This document shows positions 1 through 10,264 of a DNA stretch of 64,000 nt, piece after piece; within the stretch, counting starts at the first letter, position 1, and every line of letters starts with the position of its first letter. Below the pieces are notes generated by a model, which was given only the letters and a program-made list of their open reading frames with translations, searched no databases and was not told where the DNA came from. This stretch comes from Tamarix chinensis (lineage: Eukaryota > Streptophyta > Magnoliopsida > Caryophyllales > Tamaricaceae). A program made the translations under genes and the position numbers. Where the stretch lies: positions 69,785,638 through 69,849,637 of the forward strand of contig CM060177.1 of NCBI GenBank assembly GCA_030549775.1. The letters run 5' to 3'.

Positions 1-579
1 TAGATGGAAAAGTTTACTATTTTAGAATCTATCTGTCACCAAAAACATTTTTAACACACACTAATCAAGCACCTTATGACATTACTAAGCCAGAATAATT
101 TCTTCATAATGCTTAAAAAAAATCAATAAAGTTGACACAATAAGATTTAACAACAATCTTTATGGCTCCTACTCTAGTAGCAAAACATAACCTTAAGGTT
201 TGAAAGCAATGCTTGTTGATTAATCTTTATGAAATCAATAATTAATAAAAACACACGCCTAAACAATATAATGAACAAATACTCAACTAAATCAAAATTA
301 CACAATAATTAGCTAGGTCATATAACCAAACTAATTCGAGCACCACAAACAATCGAAAATTACACTCATTCTAAATTAACATAACCTCATTCAAAATACA
401 AAATAATCAACTAATTCCCGTCACCCAAATTCAAGATTATTTTACAATTAACATAAAAACAACAAGAAATATACAATATCACAAATTCATAATGAAATCA
501 GAAATAAAAACACAACAAATTCAACCAACAAAACAAAACTTAGATTAGATTTAAATTAATTTAAAAAAGCAAAAAAGCT
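1..579. other. AT-rich DNA, no recognisable gene
   Basis: This stretch is strongly A/T-rich, with short poly-A and poly-T runs and stop codons in all frames. I see no long ORF, no LTR terminus and no RNA gene. It may be the interior of the transposon whose end lies at 3757, but nothing in the sequence proves it. Confidence 0.5.
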
Positions 580-1130
580 CACTACAAATGAAGGCAAGGG
601 TTCGGCTGGGTGTTGGCCAAGCGTCGGCGGCGGTGCACGAAGCGGTCGACAGATGATGCTGAAGTAAGCGCCTAGCGGTGCAGTAGTAGACGACGGCGGA
701 GTGAACAATTTATTGTTGATTCAGCTCTCTCTCATTATCTCACGTCAAAATCAAGCAGAAGAAAACGCTACTTGCAGACGACGCTGGTGACTGGTGAGGC
801 AAGCACGAGCGTCGCAGTAGGGAAGCAGCATTGGGCGGCATCTGGCATCGAAGGGTCGAGCAGCATTAGGCAATGTTTGGTATCGAAGGGTCGAAGACTC
901 GATGAGACACAAGCAGAAGTTATAAGGACTCAGGAAAAAACACAGTCGAAAAAACACACGGGCAGAAGTAGTAACGACGGGAAAAAATGTGTTAAAAACA
1001 TAGATGAAAACAGAGGGGGAAAACAGGCTGAAAAGTTAAAAGAGGGAAAAAAAGATTACTATCGAGCTTCCAACTCGAGCCATAATCTCTTCATAAAAAA
1101 GGTTACTCGCGAGATCCCATTCTAAATCCG
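580..1130. other. GC-richer patch with a doubtful 117-codon ORF
   Basis: The base composition rises clearly above the AT-rich flanks and the patch is rich in CpG, for example around 600-670 and 780-900. A plus-strand ORF at 772-1125 could encode 117 residues that are lysine- and serine-rich and lack a domain I recognise. A minus-strand ORF overlaps its start. There is no codon-level sign that either is real, and part of the ORF lies in a short tandem duplication (824-893). It could be a regulatory or untranslated part of an unidentified transposable element, or a decayed gene fragment. I assign no function. Confidence 0.25.
824..893. repeat. two tandem 35-bp units
   Basis: The unit beginning agcagcatt and ending atcgaagggtcg occurs twice head to tail (824-858 and 859-893), with about seven mismatches between copies. 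It lies in the GC-richer patch. Confidence 0.75.
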
Positions 1131-2968
1131 TGAATTTAACATATATATTCAAAATAATAATATACCAATTAGTTTAAGATTGATTTGGGTCTCATTAGAT
1201 CATGTTGATCACCGTTTTTAAATTGAAGAGTGTAGATTCATAGGTATCAGGCTTAATTATATATTAAGCCTAAATAATTTGAAATTATAATATTAAATAT
1301 TGAACTTTCATTTGCTCAAATTTTTGTTACATAAATAAACAAAGCTTATTGTAGGTGTATACCTTTTATTTATTTATTTTAGTTAATTATTAGTTAAAAA
1401 GAACACATTTATATATATTATAATGTCTAGGTCATTACTGTCATAGCTGTAGTATGCATATATCAATCTCAATTTTATTTGTTAATTAATCTATACACAT
1501 TTGGGATTCAGATTCATAATTATTTAATTCTTTTCATTCAATATAACTGAAATATAATAGTAAAAGGATATTTAGAATTGATAAACACATAGAGTAACAA
1601 TTTACTATATAGAAATGAGTATGAGTTATCCTATATCCGACGGCCCTCCAGTGTCATAATCTCTATCAAATGATGGTGAACGTTGATAGTTAAGGTGATT
1701 GGAGCAATCCAATACAACCATGCAGGAGGAGGAGAGGAATCAACGAGGCAATGACAACATTGATGATTATTCACTTGGTTCTTGGAGCCCCATTTCAAGG
1801 CTGTGAGAGGAAACTTGTGAAGCTTTATAGGCATTATCCCCATGTTAGATAGAATAATTAGGTTTTACTTAGATGGAGAAGGAGAAAAAAGCTCACCCAC
1901 AAACTCTATAGTTTACTACTCAACAAAAATATAGAAAACAAAAAAAAAATAAGGGAATGATGAAATAAAAAGTTAAGAATTTTATTGATTGTTTTTTTTA
2001 TTGCACATATGGGAAGGATAGACTAGCATATTTGTGTAAATTTTAAAATTGGCAAGCTTTGCAACCCGGTGGTATGATTAAACACTATAAATGTTGTTTA
2101 GAGTAATTCTACTCAAATTGAGAACATCACATTCTTTTTAATAGAAAACATATAGCAAAAAATCTTATGATCATTCATTTTTTTGTATAAAATACTATAA
2201 AAATAAAGAGGTTTCAAGCATTACTTGGACTAAAAATGTGCAAAAGAAACCATTAGTATAGAACTAGACAAAAATTAAGTTTGTGAGATACATATGTCTA
2301 TAGTTGTTTATGATCATGCATTTAATCCATAGTTAATTAAAATAACACTCTTTTGTAACTATGTAATTTTATTTATTTATTTATTTATTTCAAATGAAAG
2401 TATTGGTTCAAAGACACAATTATGTTATTTAGTGCTTAGGCAATATAAATGACAAATGAATGATTATATGAACAAATTAATTATATGGTATTTTGTTATC
2501 AAATCAAGACATATAAATTATCATGTTATATAATTCATACTATATATATATATATATATATATATGCATTTGTTAATTTATATGAATATGAAATTTTTAG
2601 GTAATTATATGATCATACATTTGATCCATAGGTAGCATAACAATTTTACTTAACTGTACAATATTTTTATTTATTTTTTTAATGAAAAATTAGTCATAAG
2701 GCACCATTATATATGTTCTTTAGAGCTTAGCCCTAGCTTGAAATAAAAAAAGCAAATGATTAATCATGTAAATAAATTAATAAATATAGGCACACATACA
2801 CATATAGGACTCAAATTAATAATTTGTTAATTTTACTATTTTTTTCAAAATAACCAAAATACAAGGATGAAAATGTTGTTAATGGACTATAAATTTAAAT
2901 AAAATTTGGTGTGATTGATTCATAATATGGTCATAATTTTTTTGTGCTATAGCTAAATGGGTAAATTA
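1131..2968. other. AT-rich intergenic DNA
   Basis: No ORF of note, no LTR terminus and no domain remnant is visible. The stretch holds poly-A/T runs and a (TA)n microsatellite. It may be the interior of a non-autonomous element ending at 3757, but I see no left terminus. Confidence 0.45.
2541..2565. repeat. (TA)n microsatellite
   Basis: About twelve uninterrupted TA units in AT-rich DNA. Confidence 0.95.
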
Positions 2969-3610
2969 GTGATGAGTTAACCACAAAATATCTATTTATG
3001 GAAAAATTATAGACAAATTCATAGCTGTTGCTATAAAAATATCTTTATGTGGCAAATTCGTGGTGAAGCAACAACAAAAATATCCTTCCATGACAAATTA
3101 GTGTTGATTTGGCCACAAAATTATATTTTCATGGCAAATTAGTGGCATGTAGGCCATGAAATTTTTTTTTCCATGGGAAGTTGGACATGAAAATATTTTT
3201 CTGTGGTAAATTGGAGGCTAGTTGGCTACAAAAATATCTTTTACATGGTAAATGTATGGCGAATCGAGGGCTCAAATATCTATTCATGGAAAATGTGTGA
3301 CAAATCGGCCACAAGAATATATTTTCATGGCAAATGCTTGGCAAATCTGCGATGGAAATTTATTTTTGTGGCAAATGTGTGGCAAATCAACGATGGGAAT
3401 TTATTTTTATGGCAAATGTGTGTTGAATTAGCTACTAGAATATCTTTCCATGGCAAATTAGTGGCGAGTTGGCCACAAAGAATTTTTTTGTGGCAAATTT
3501 ATTGTGAGTTGGGCACAAAAGTATTTTCTTATGGCAAATTTATGGTCACTTTGTCACAAAAATATTTTTTACCATGTTAAAATAGTCACCGATTTATTTT
3601 TCTATTGCCA
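2969..3610. repeat. 41-bp minisatellite, about 15-16 degenerate copies
   Basis: The core ggcaaatt, followed by g/ttgg-cacaaaaatat and a pyrimidine run, recurs with starts near 2969, 3011, 3051, 3092, 3133, 3175, 3205, 3247, 3287, 3329, 3370, 3411, 3452, 3492, 3533 and 3573. Spacing is 40-42 bp except for one short unit of about 30 bp. Copies are diverged. The 125-codon ORF that runs through it (3203-3580) is a by-product of the repeat. The array lies about 150 bp inside a CACTA-like terminus, where such elements usually carry subterminal repeats. Confidence 0.85.
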
Positions 3611-3757
3611 AATGTCAAACATGGTCACTAAAATTCTTCTTCCTGTGACCATTTTTACTTGAACCACAATATCATATTATATATAAAATATTTAACCACA
3701 ATTTTTTTTTGTCTCCTGTGACCATTTTCGTAGCCTATACCAACTTTTGTTGTAGTG
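2969..3757. mobile_element. terminus of a CACTA-type (EnSpm-like) DNA transposon
   Basis: Read on the minus strand, the sequence begins at 3757 with CACTACAACAAAAGTTGG, the usual start of plant CACTA elements, and then enters repetitive subterminal DNA (motifs such as tggtcac and gtgacca, then the 41-bp array). The next three bases (3758-3760, tca) would be the 3-bp target duplication. DNA after 3760 is LTR family A, which fits an insertion into that LTR or a junction with it. No transposase is visible and the opposite terminus was not found, so this is probably a non-autonomous or truncated copy. Confidence 0.6.
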
Positions 3758-3960
3758 TCATAGGAATGAGTAACACCTATGAAATAGGTAGTCAATATGC
3801 TATGTATAGAGTAAGGAGACAATACTATAGAGTAAGGCTATAGACAGTTGCATAGATTTATAGTGGAAAGTAAGCACATAAAGCATTACAAGGTAGTATA
3901 AATTTAGGTCACATTAATAGATATGACATAATCCATTCTTTCATTTATGTTGAGTTCAGG

Positions 3961-4395
3961 ACCATAGTATTCTCAATCGATGGAATAGATATCAATATAC
4001 AAGCTTAGGGAAAAATGCTCATGGCCACTAATCTCTACTAGTGAAATGGTTATCAATGCCAACCTAGGATAAAATGCTTCCAGCTGTTATTCTCATATGG
4101 TGGAATAGATAGGTACAACTTGCTTTGGCTCACGTAGTCTTCCACTTCAAGTATTTAATATCCTATTAATGATTATGATCGTTCTTGTGATGTAGTTTAT
4201 TTTGAATTTAAGACCCCACAATTCTCAACCGATGGAACGGTTAACAATATAACCCCAGGGCAACTTCCTCCTAGCCACTATTCTCTACTGGTGGAACAAT
4301 TAATAATACAACCCTAGGCAAAATTCTCCCAACCACTATTCTCATCCGATGGAATGGACATGTACAGCCGGTCATGACTCATGTAATCTTTAAAT
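3961..4395. repeat. LTR-internal direct repeats of family A
   Basis: Blocks of about 70-80 bp containing 'cactattctc', a short spacer and 'ggtggaat' or 'gatggaac' recur here. They are separated by segments ending in 'cacgtagtcttccactt' or 'catgtaatcttt'. The same block order is seen at about 36780-37150 and 44520-44835, so the repeats belong to the LTR family and not to this locus. Confidence 0.65.
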
Positions 4396-4577
4396 TTAAG
4401 TAGTTAATGAATTATTCATGGTTGATTTTATATGTATGAAACATAATTAAGGCAAGCAAAGTACCAACATACAAATAACAAGGCTATCCTCAAATATCAA
4501 GATCTTTTCTCCCAAAAAACCTAATTGCACATTTTAGACATAACTTCTTCTTTATATCTCTTTTATCCACTAGACTT

Positions 4578-4580
<3 letters not shown>

Positions 4581-4608
<28 letters not shown>
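4581..4608. repeat. (CT)14 microsatellite
   Basis: Fourteen uninterrupted CT units inside the family A LTR; the corresponding place in the copy at 44900-45000 lacks it. Confidence 0.95.
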
Positions 4609-4609
<1 letters not shown>

Positions 4610-5738
4610 ATATTATTATTATTTACATACCCAAAATTCAAGTCCTAACTCTAGTGTCTTATACATGCGATAATAGCCCTATCTCAAAATTAATATTTAT
4701 AATGCTTACAAAACCCTAATTTCACAATATATCATAACTTTTCCTCTAAGGCTCATAAGACTACCACATTGAATATATATTCCTAATACACCCATATTAA
4801 AAATGTATCCAAAATTCATAGTCTAACCCTAAGGTTTCACATATGTGATAATGACCTTCCTGTTTTAGGGTTACCATTCCTAAACTAAGCTATTTACTCA
4901 TTTTATTAAACTTAGGTTATTCATGACTAGTCAAAACACTTCATATAGCCCCATTATAATATTTTTAATCATATAGCACATTAAAATACCAGAATTTCCA
5001 TATTAAACCCATAATGACTAAAATACTCTTATAGGTAACCCAAAATCTTTATTTTTATAAAAACCTTATATGTTTCGATATTGTTATTTCCAAAACCTCC
5101 ATTTATCACCATATGTCATATATGATCTTTTCTCACTGATCATACCTTATTAAGCTATAGTACAAAAAAATGTCACATCCACCCACTTAGAGTAAAATAT
5201 TAATGTAATGATATCATGTGACTCTTAATTTACACATTTTCTTCACAGATTAGTATATTCTCATATCAATGCATTATCAACATATATTCATCAACATAGT
5301 AATAATAACATGATATCACACATAGTCAAACTTAACATTTTGCACGTAATCCCTAGACTATGACTAGTATCCTTACAAAAAGAGCTCTAAGCTCTAAGCT
5401 TGCTTATCCTATTCCGCTTCCTATGGAACTTTTAGTAATTCACATACTAAACAATTAGCAAAAAACATTAGCACGTAATGATATCATTAAGTAAAATATA
5501 AGGTAAATGGGAGTGAAAGAAAGGGGAATATTGAACCAAGGCTCAAAGGAAATCTTGGCTAAACTCATGTAATAAGGTAGTGGTTTAGTCGGTTATGCTA
5601 AAACAAAAATAGAGCTTAAGGGTTAGTTTAGTCAAAGGGAGGGGGTGAGGACTAGTGTCTTTAGCCGATGCATAAGGGAGTGGAATGGTATAGGGGATCA
5701 AAGTTAATGTGTGATTTAGTGGATGTGGCTAAAGTTAG

Positions 5739-6470
5739 TGATGCGTGCACGGTTAGAGTTTTAGATTTAGATGGAGTTTATATGGAGTATTTGATGAGTA
5801 TGGATTATGGAGGTTGATGATGGGGATTTGAAGGGGTGGATGATGATGGAACACGAGGTAGAAGGGTAAATTAATCTTTAAACCACACAGAAATAAAGAT
5901 TAAGGTTTCGAGAACAAAACCGTTCACACAGATTCGGTTTTATTTCGAGATGATTCAAAACAAATCGTTCACACAGATTTGACTTGTTACGAGATAAATC
6001 CACACAGAATTCAGGTTTAAGCAATGCTTAAGGTTGTTCTTCTTATTCAAGTTGTGTCTTTCTACTTGGTTTCCTATGGTTTATATAGCCAAGGAACCAA
6101 GCATCTTCTCAAAAGATTACAAGCATATTCCCTCTCAAAAGCATTAATTCCCTTAAGACTAGCTAGTTAATAGTCAGTTACTAACTGACTAAAAGTAAAT
6201 AACAATAACTAGTACTTAAACATAAACGTTACGCTAGCTAATAAATGTTGACTAAAAGTAAATAACAATAACTAGTATTTAAAAATAAACGTTACGCTAG
6301 CTAACAAACGTTGACTAAAAGTAAATAACAATAACTAGTACTTAAAAATAAACGTTACGCTAGCTAACAAACGTTACATGAAGCCATGCATACCCCCTAT
6401 TCATGCACCCATTATGAGTAGCGTAACTGTCTTCCTTGGTGTTATGTTCTGTGACTCTGCTCCCGCATCA
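5739..6470 (-). repeat. 3' LTR of the CRM element (732 bp)
   Basis: It differs from the right LTR by five substitutions (5829, 5957, 5967, 5980, 6246) and one C in a C-run near 6394. It contains the last codons of pol (down to 6401), three 63-bp repeats and a TATA-like ggctatataa on the minus strand (6081-6090). Confidence 0.92.
6187..6375 (-). repeat. three 63-bp tandem repeats in U3 of the 3' LTR
   Basis: Units start at 6187, 6250 and 6313 and each holds gactaaaagtaaataac, then aaacgttacgctagctaa. In element orientation they lie upstream of the TATA box, the usual place for duplicated promoter elements. The three copies differ at only a few positions. Confidence 0.9.
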
Positions 6471-9400
6471 TTCTCCCCGGGTTGGTTTGAATTTGTCCTC
6501 AAATTCGAGTCGTCATGATAGGGGCTGATGTCTCCAATGTTGAACGTTCTCGATACTCCTCCGTAGGAGTCAGGTAGCTCTAGCTCGTAGGCGCTCTCTC
6601 CAAATCTACGAAGGACCTTGAAGGGACCGTCTGCTCGAGGCATGAGCTTATTTTTCCTTAAGTTGGGAAACCTTTCCTTCCGAAGGTGTAACCATACGAG
6701 GTCTCCTGGCTGGAAATCTGGTTGAGTGCGGTGTTTGTCTGCCTTGGCCTTATATCTCTCGTTGGACTTTTCGATATTGCCCTTAACCTGTTGGTGTAGC
6801 TTCTGGAAGAATTCTACCCTTTCTTTTGCATCATGGTTCCGCATTTCCCCTTTCTTCAATGCTACCATGTCGATGGGAATATATGGATTGACGCCATATA
6901 CGATCTCAAAAGGGCTACACTTTGTGGTTGTAGAAGGACATCGATTGTAAGCAAATTCAGCATGGGCAAGCTTGACATCCCAATCCCTGGTACTTTTACT
7001 AACCAGTCCCCTCAGTAGAGTTCCCAATGTTCGGTTCGTGACTTCTGTCTGTCCATCGGTCTGGGGGTGGTGTGAAGTACTGAATAGAAGTTTTGTGCTT
7101 AGCTTGTGCCACAAAGTCTTCCAAAAATAACTAAGGAACTTGACATCCCTATCCGAAACTATCGTCCTCGGAACCCCATGCAGTTTTACAACCTCCTGAA
7201 AATACAGATCCGCAACATAGGTTGCATCGTTGGTTTTATGACACGGTATAAAATGTGCCATCTTGGAGAACCGATCAACGACTACCATGATAGAATCTTT
7301 ACCGCGTTGGGTTCGGGGCAGCCCTAGTATAAAATCCATACTAACTCCTTCCCATGGTTGGGTAGGTACGGGCAGTGGCACATAGACTCCCTTGTGAAAG
7401 AAACTTTTGCTCTTTTGACACGTGGAACATCTGGTGACCGTGTCTAGGACTCCCTTTTTCATCCTTGGCCAGTAGAAGTGTTCCTGTAGTAGTTCCAGAG
7501 TCTTGTTGATCCCAAAATGTCCGGCTATCCCTCCTTCATGTACCTCCTTGATGAGTAATTCCCGAACTGATGTTCTGGGGATACACAATTTGTTGTTCTT
7601 GAATAAGAACCCATCTTGAAGAGCATAGGCCCCGTGAACCCCCTGTTTCTCACACTCCTCGACTATCATGGAGAAATCCTCATCCGCGGAGTACTGCCCT
7701 TTGAGCATCTCGAACCCTAGTAGCTTAGCTTCCATCACGGTGAGCACCATACTCCGCCGGGATAGGGCATCTGCTACCACATTTTCTTTTCCATCCACAT
7801 GACAGGTAGAGAAGACGAAAGTCTGAAGTAGGCTGGTCCATTTGGCATGCCTTATGCTTATCTTCTTCTGGCCATGTAAATATTTCAAACTCTCATGATC
7901 AGAGTGAAGTACAAAAGGTTTTGGTCTCAGATAGTGGCTCCATGTCTCCAAGCTTCGTACAATAGCATAAAACTCCTTGTCGTATGTCGAGTAGTTGAGT
8001 CTAGCCCCATTTAACTTCTCGCTAAAGAATGCTACTGACCTCTTCTCCTGAGAAAGCACTCCCCCGATACCCACACCGCTTGCGTCACAAGTTACCTCAA
8101 ACAACTTGTCGAAACACGGTAGGGTTAGCACCGGTGCATTGGAGAGCCTCTCCTTCAATTCTTCAAATGCCTTGGTTGCCCGGTCATCCCAGTGGAATTC
8201 CCCCTTTTTCATTAATTGTGTCATAAGTGCCGCAATAGTGGAGAAATCCTTGATGAACCTTCGGTAGAAGGACGCCAGTCCGTGAAAACTTCGAACTTCA
8301 TGCACATTAGTAGGGGTTGGCCATGTCTGGATTGATTCCACCTTAGATGGATCTACTCGGATACCATCTCCGCTTACTATATAACCAAGAAAGATTACAC
8401 TTGCTATTATGAAGTCACATTTTTCCCTTTTGCCGTAGAGCTTCACCTCTCTGAGCTTATCGAACAATTGTCTCAGATGTTGTCGGTGTTCGTCCTCCGT
8501 CTTGCTATACACTAGGATATCATCCAGATATACAACAACAAAGACTCCAAGAAAGGGTCGTAGAACCTCGGTCATCAACCGCATAAAAGAGCTCGGTGCG
8601 TTGCATAATCCGAAGGGCATTACCAACCACTCGTATAGCCCATACTTGGTCTTAAAAGCGGTCTTCCATTCATCTCCCTCTCGAATCCTCATCTGATGAT
8701 AGCCACTTCTGAGATCGAGCTTCGAGAAGACTTTAGCTCCGTGCAACTCATCTAGCATGTCATCCAACCTCGGCATCGGAAATCTGTACTTGATCGTGAT
8801 GTTGTTGACTACTTTGGAGTCGATGCACATCCTCCATGTGCCATCTTTCTTTGGCACCAATAAGGCTGGAACCCCGCATGGACTCATGCTCTCTCGTATA
8901 AAACCCTGATCCAGCAACTCTTGTACCTGTCTTTGCAACTCCTTAGCTTCTTCTGGGTTGCATCTATAAGCTGGGCGGTTCGGTAGTGGGGCTCCTGGCA
9001 TGAGATCTATAGCATGCTCGATTCCTCTCAAAGGAGGCAACCCAATTGGTAGCTCATCTGGGAACACATCTGCATAGTCTTTCAATATTTTTTTCAGCTT
9101 TGGATCTTGGTTGACAGCCTCTTTGTTTTTTGAGATCTCCCTTGCTACTAGGGCGTAGCACCTTTCTTCCCCCTTTAGAGCTTCCAACATTTCATGCTCT
9201 TTCAAAATCAGCAATTCTTTACTCTTCCGGCTCAAATTCTCTTCTTTCTCTCTAACCAAACTCTCCTTATCTTCGTTTGGTTTTAATTTGTACTTCTTCT
9301 GATCCTTACACACAATGTATTCGTTGAGGACCCCATCATGTGTAACCTTTCTATCATACTGCCATGGTCTCCCCAACAGAATATGACAAGCATCCATAGG

Positions 9401-10249
9401 CAGGACATCACATAGAATAGTATCTACATAATTCCCAACTTTGAATGAGATAAGAGATTGTTTTGTTACCCGTATGCCCTTGTCGCGATTGAGCCATTGT
9501 AGTGAGTATGGCCTGGGGTGACTCGTTGTTTCCAATCCAAGCTTGTTGACCATCTTCTCACTAGCTACATTGGTGCATGAGCCTCTATCAACGATGATCT
9601 CACATACTCGATCTCCAACTCGGCACTTAGCCTTAAAAAGTCTTTCCCGCTGAGTAGGTAGAGGTCGGGTTTGCACTTGGAGAACTCGTCTCAGCACATA
9701 ACAATCTATGGTTCCTTCTTCCAAGGCATCCTTTGGCTCTTCGGTTTCATCCTCCTCATGGTCTTCACTTTCCTCACATGTCTCCATATTGGCGATTTCC
9801 TTCAGGGATAACACTCGTTGGTTTGAGCAATCCCGAGCGAAGTGACCATATCCCCGGCACTTGAAGCATTGCCTGCGGACCTTCTCCTCCGCTTGCTCCT
9901 TGCCTTTTTCCCCCCGAGTGAATCTTCTATCCGCATCGGTGTTAGTGGATTGCACCATTGGTGGCTTAGATCCTCCTTTAAAGTTTGACCCATACGAAAC
10001 ACTGATGGACTTACTTGGAACCTTGCCCCGCTTCAACTGTTTTTCGAACTTGATGGCTAGTTTAGCCAAATCTTCGAAAACTTCATATGGGTACACTTCT
10101 ACCTTCTCTCGGAGATTCATATTCAAACCTCCTATGAATCGTGCACATCGCTGCTCTTCTCGTTCTTGCACATCACATACAAGCGTTAGCCTTTCGAATT
10201 CTCGAATATACTCTTCAACTCCGAGTAGGCCCTGCCTCAGAGTGTTCAT
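6401..10249 (-). CDS. gag C-terminus plus pol polyprotein of the CRM element
   Basis: This 1282-residue open frame encodes, in order: the end of gag; a zinc knuckle CFKCRGYGHFARDC (128-141); protease around D221 (VDRGSCTNVAS, with Arg where Ser or Gly is usual); reverse transcriptase about 430-630 with LDLRSGYHQM and an intact YLDD box (574-577); RNase H about 715-830 (D722, D784, D827); integrase with H904, H911, C941, C944 and a D972-D1033-E1069 triad of correct D-35-E spacing; and a GPFKV-type C-terminal module followed by a tail ending inside the 3' LTR. The first ATG shown is internal to gag and not the natural start. I see no frameshift. No canonical chromodomain is visible; the tail probably corresponds to the CRM targeting region, by analogy only. 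Confidence 0.88.
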   Translation of the reverse strand: MNTLRQGLLGVEEYIREFERLTLVCDVQEREEQRCARFIGGLNMNLREKVEVYPYEVFEDLAKLAIKFEKQLKRGKVPSKSISVSYGSNFKGGSKPPMVQSTNTDADRRFTRGEKGKEQAEEKVRRQCFKCRGYGHFARDCSNQRVLSLKEIANMETCEESEDHEEDETEEPKDALEEGTIDCYVLRRVLQVQTRPLPTQRERLFKAKCRVGDRVCEIIVDRGSCTNVASEKMVNKLGLETTSHPRPYSLQWLNRDKGIRVTKQSLISFKVGNYVDTILCDVLPMDACHILLGRPWQYDRKVTHDGVLNEYIVCKDQKKYKLKPNEDKESLVREKEENLSRKSKELLILKEHEMLEALKGEERCYALVAREISKNKEAVNQDPKLKKILKDYADVFPDELPIGLPPLRGIEHAIDLMPGAPLPNRPAYRCNPEEAKELQRQVQELLDQGFIRESMSPCGVPALLVPKKDGTWRMCIDSKVVNNITIKYRFPMPRLDDMLDELHGAKVFSKLDLRSGYHQMRIREGDEWKTAFKTKYGLYEWLVMPFGLCNAPSSFMRLMTEVLRPFLGVFVVVYLDDILVYSKTEDEHRQHLRQLFDKLREVKLYGKREKCDFIIASVIFLGYIVSGDGIRVDPSKVESIQTWPTPTNVHEVRSFHGLASFYRRFIKDFSTIAALMTQLMKKGEFHWDDRATKAFEELKERLSNAPVLTLPCFDKLFEVTCDASGVGIGGVLSQEKRSVAFFSEKLNGARLNYSTYDKEFYAIVRSLETWSHYLRPKPFVLHSDHESLKYLHGQKKISIRHAKWTSLLQTFVFSTCHVDGKENVVADALSRRSMVLTVMEAKLLGFEMLKGQYSADEDFSMIVEECEKQGVHGAYALQDGFLFKNNKLCIPRTSVRELLIKEVHEGGIAGHFGINKTLELLQEHFYWPRMKKGVLDTVTRCSTCQKSKSFFHKGVYVPLPVPTQPWEGVSMDFILGLPRTQRGKDSIMVVVDRFSKMAHFIPCHKTNDATYVADLYFQEVVKLHGVPRTIVSDRDVKFLSYFWKTLWHKLSTKLLFSTSHHPQTDGQTEVTNRTLGTLLRGLVSKSTRDWDVKLAHAEFAYNRCPSTTTKCSPFEIVYGVNPYIPIDMVALKKGEMRNHDAKERVEFFQKLHQQVKGNIEKSNERYKAKADKHRTQPDFQPGDLVWLHLRKERFPNLRKNKLMPRADGPFKVLRRFGESAYELELPDSYGGVSRTFNIGDISPYHDDSNLRTNSNQPGENDAGAESQNITPRKTVTLLIMGA
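6471..6482 (-). other. polypurine tract that is also coding
   Basis: On the minus strand CCCGGGGAGAA directly precedes the LTR start TGATGCGG. The same bases are read as codons for Pro-Gly-Glu-Asn, and the first LTR bases as Asp-Ala, in the C-terminal part of pol. The tract is short and its first bases are C, so the exact RNase H cut is inferred from the LTR edge. Confidence 0.75.
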
Positions 10250-10264
10250 CTTGATGAAGTTCTC

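Noticed and set aside
580..590. CACTACAA at 580 as the left end of the CACTA-type element ending at 3757
   Set aside because: Only the first eight bases match the right terminus, the sequence after them is GC-rich and unlike subterminal DNA, and the flanking triplets (gct against tca) do not match.
772..1125. 117-codon ORF as a host gene
   Set aside because: No domain, no codon support, part of it is a tandem duplication, and an overlapping minus-strand ORF exists. Described only as part of a GC-richer patch.
3203..3580. 125-codon ORF
   Set aside because: It lies wholly in the 41-bp minisatellite; 41 is not a multiple of three and the reading is open by chance.
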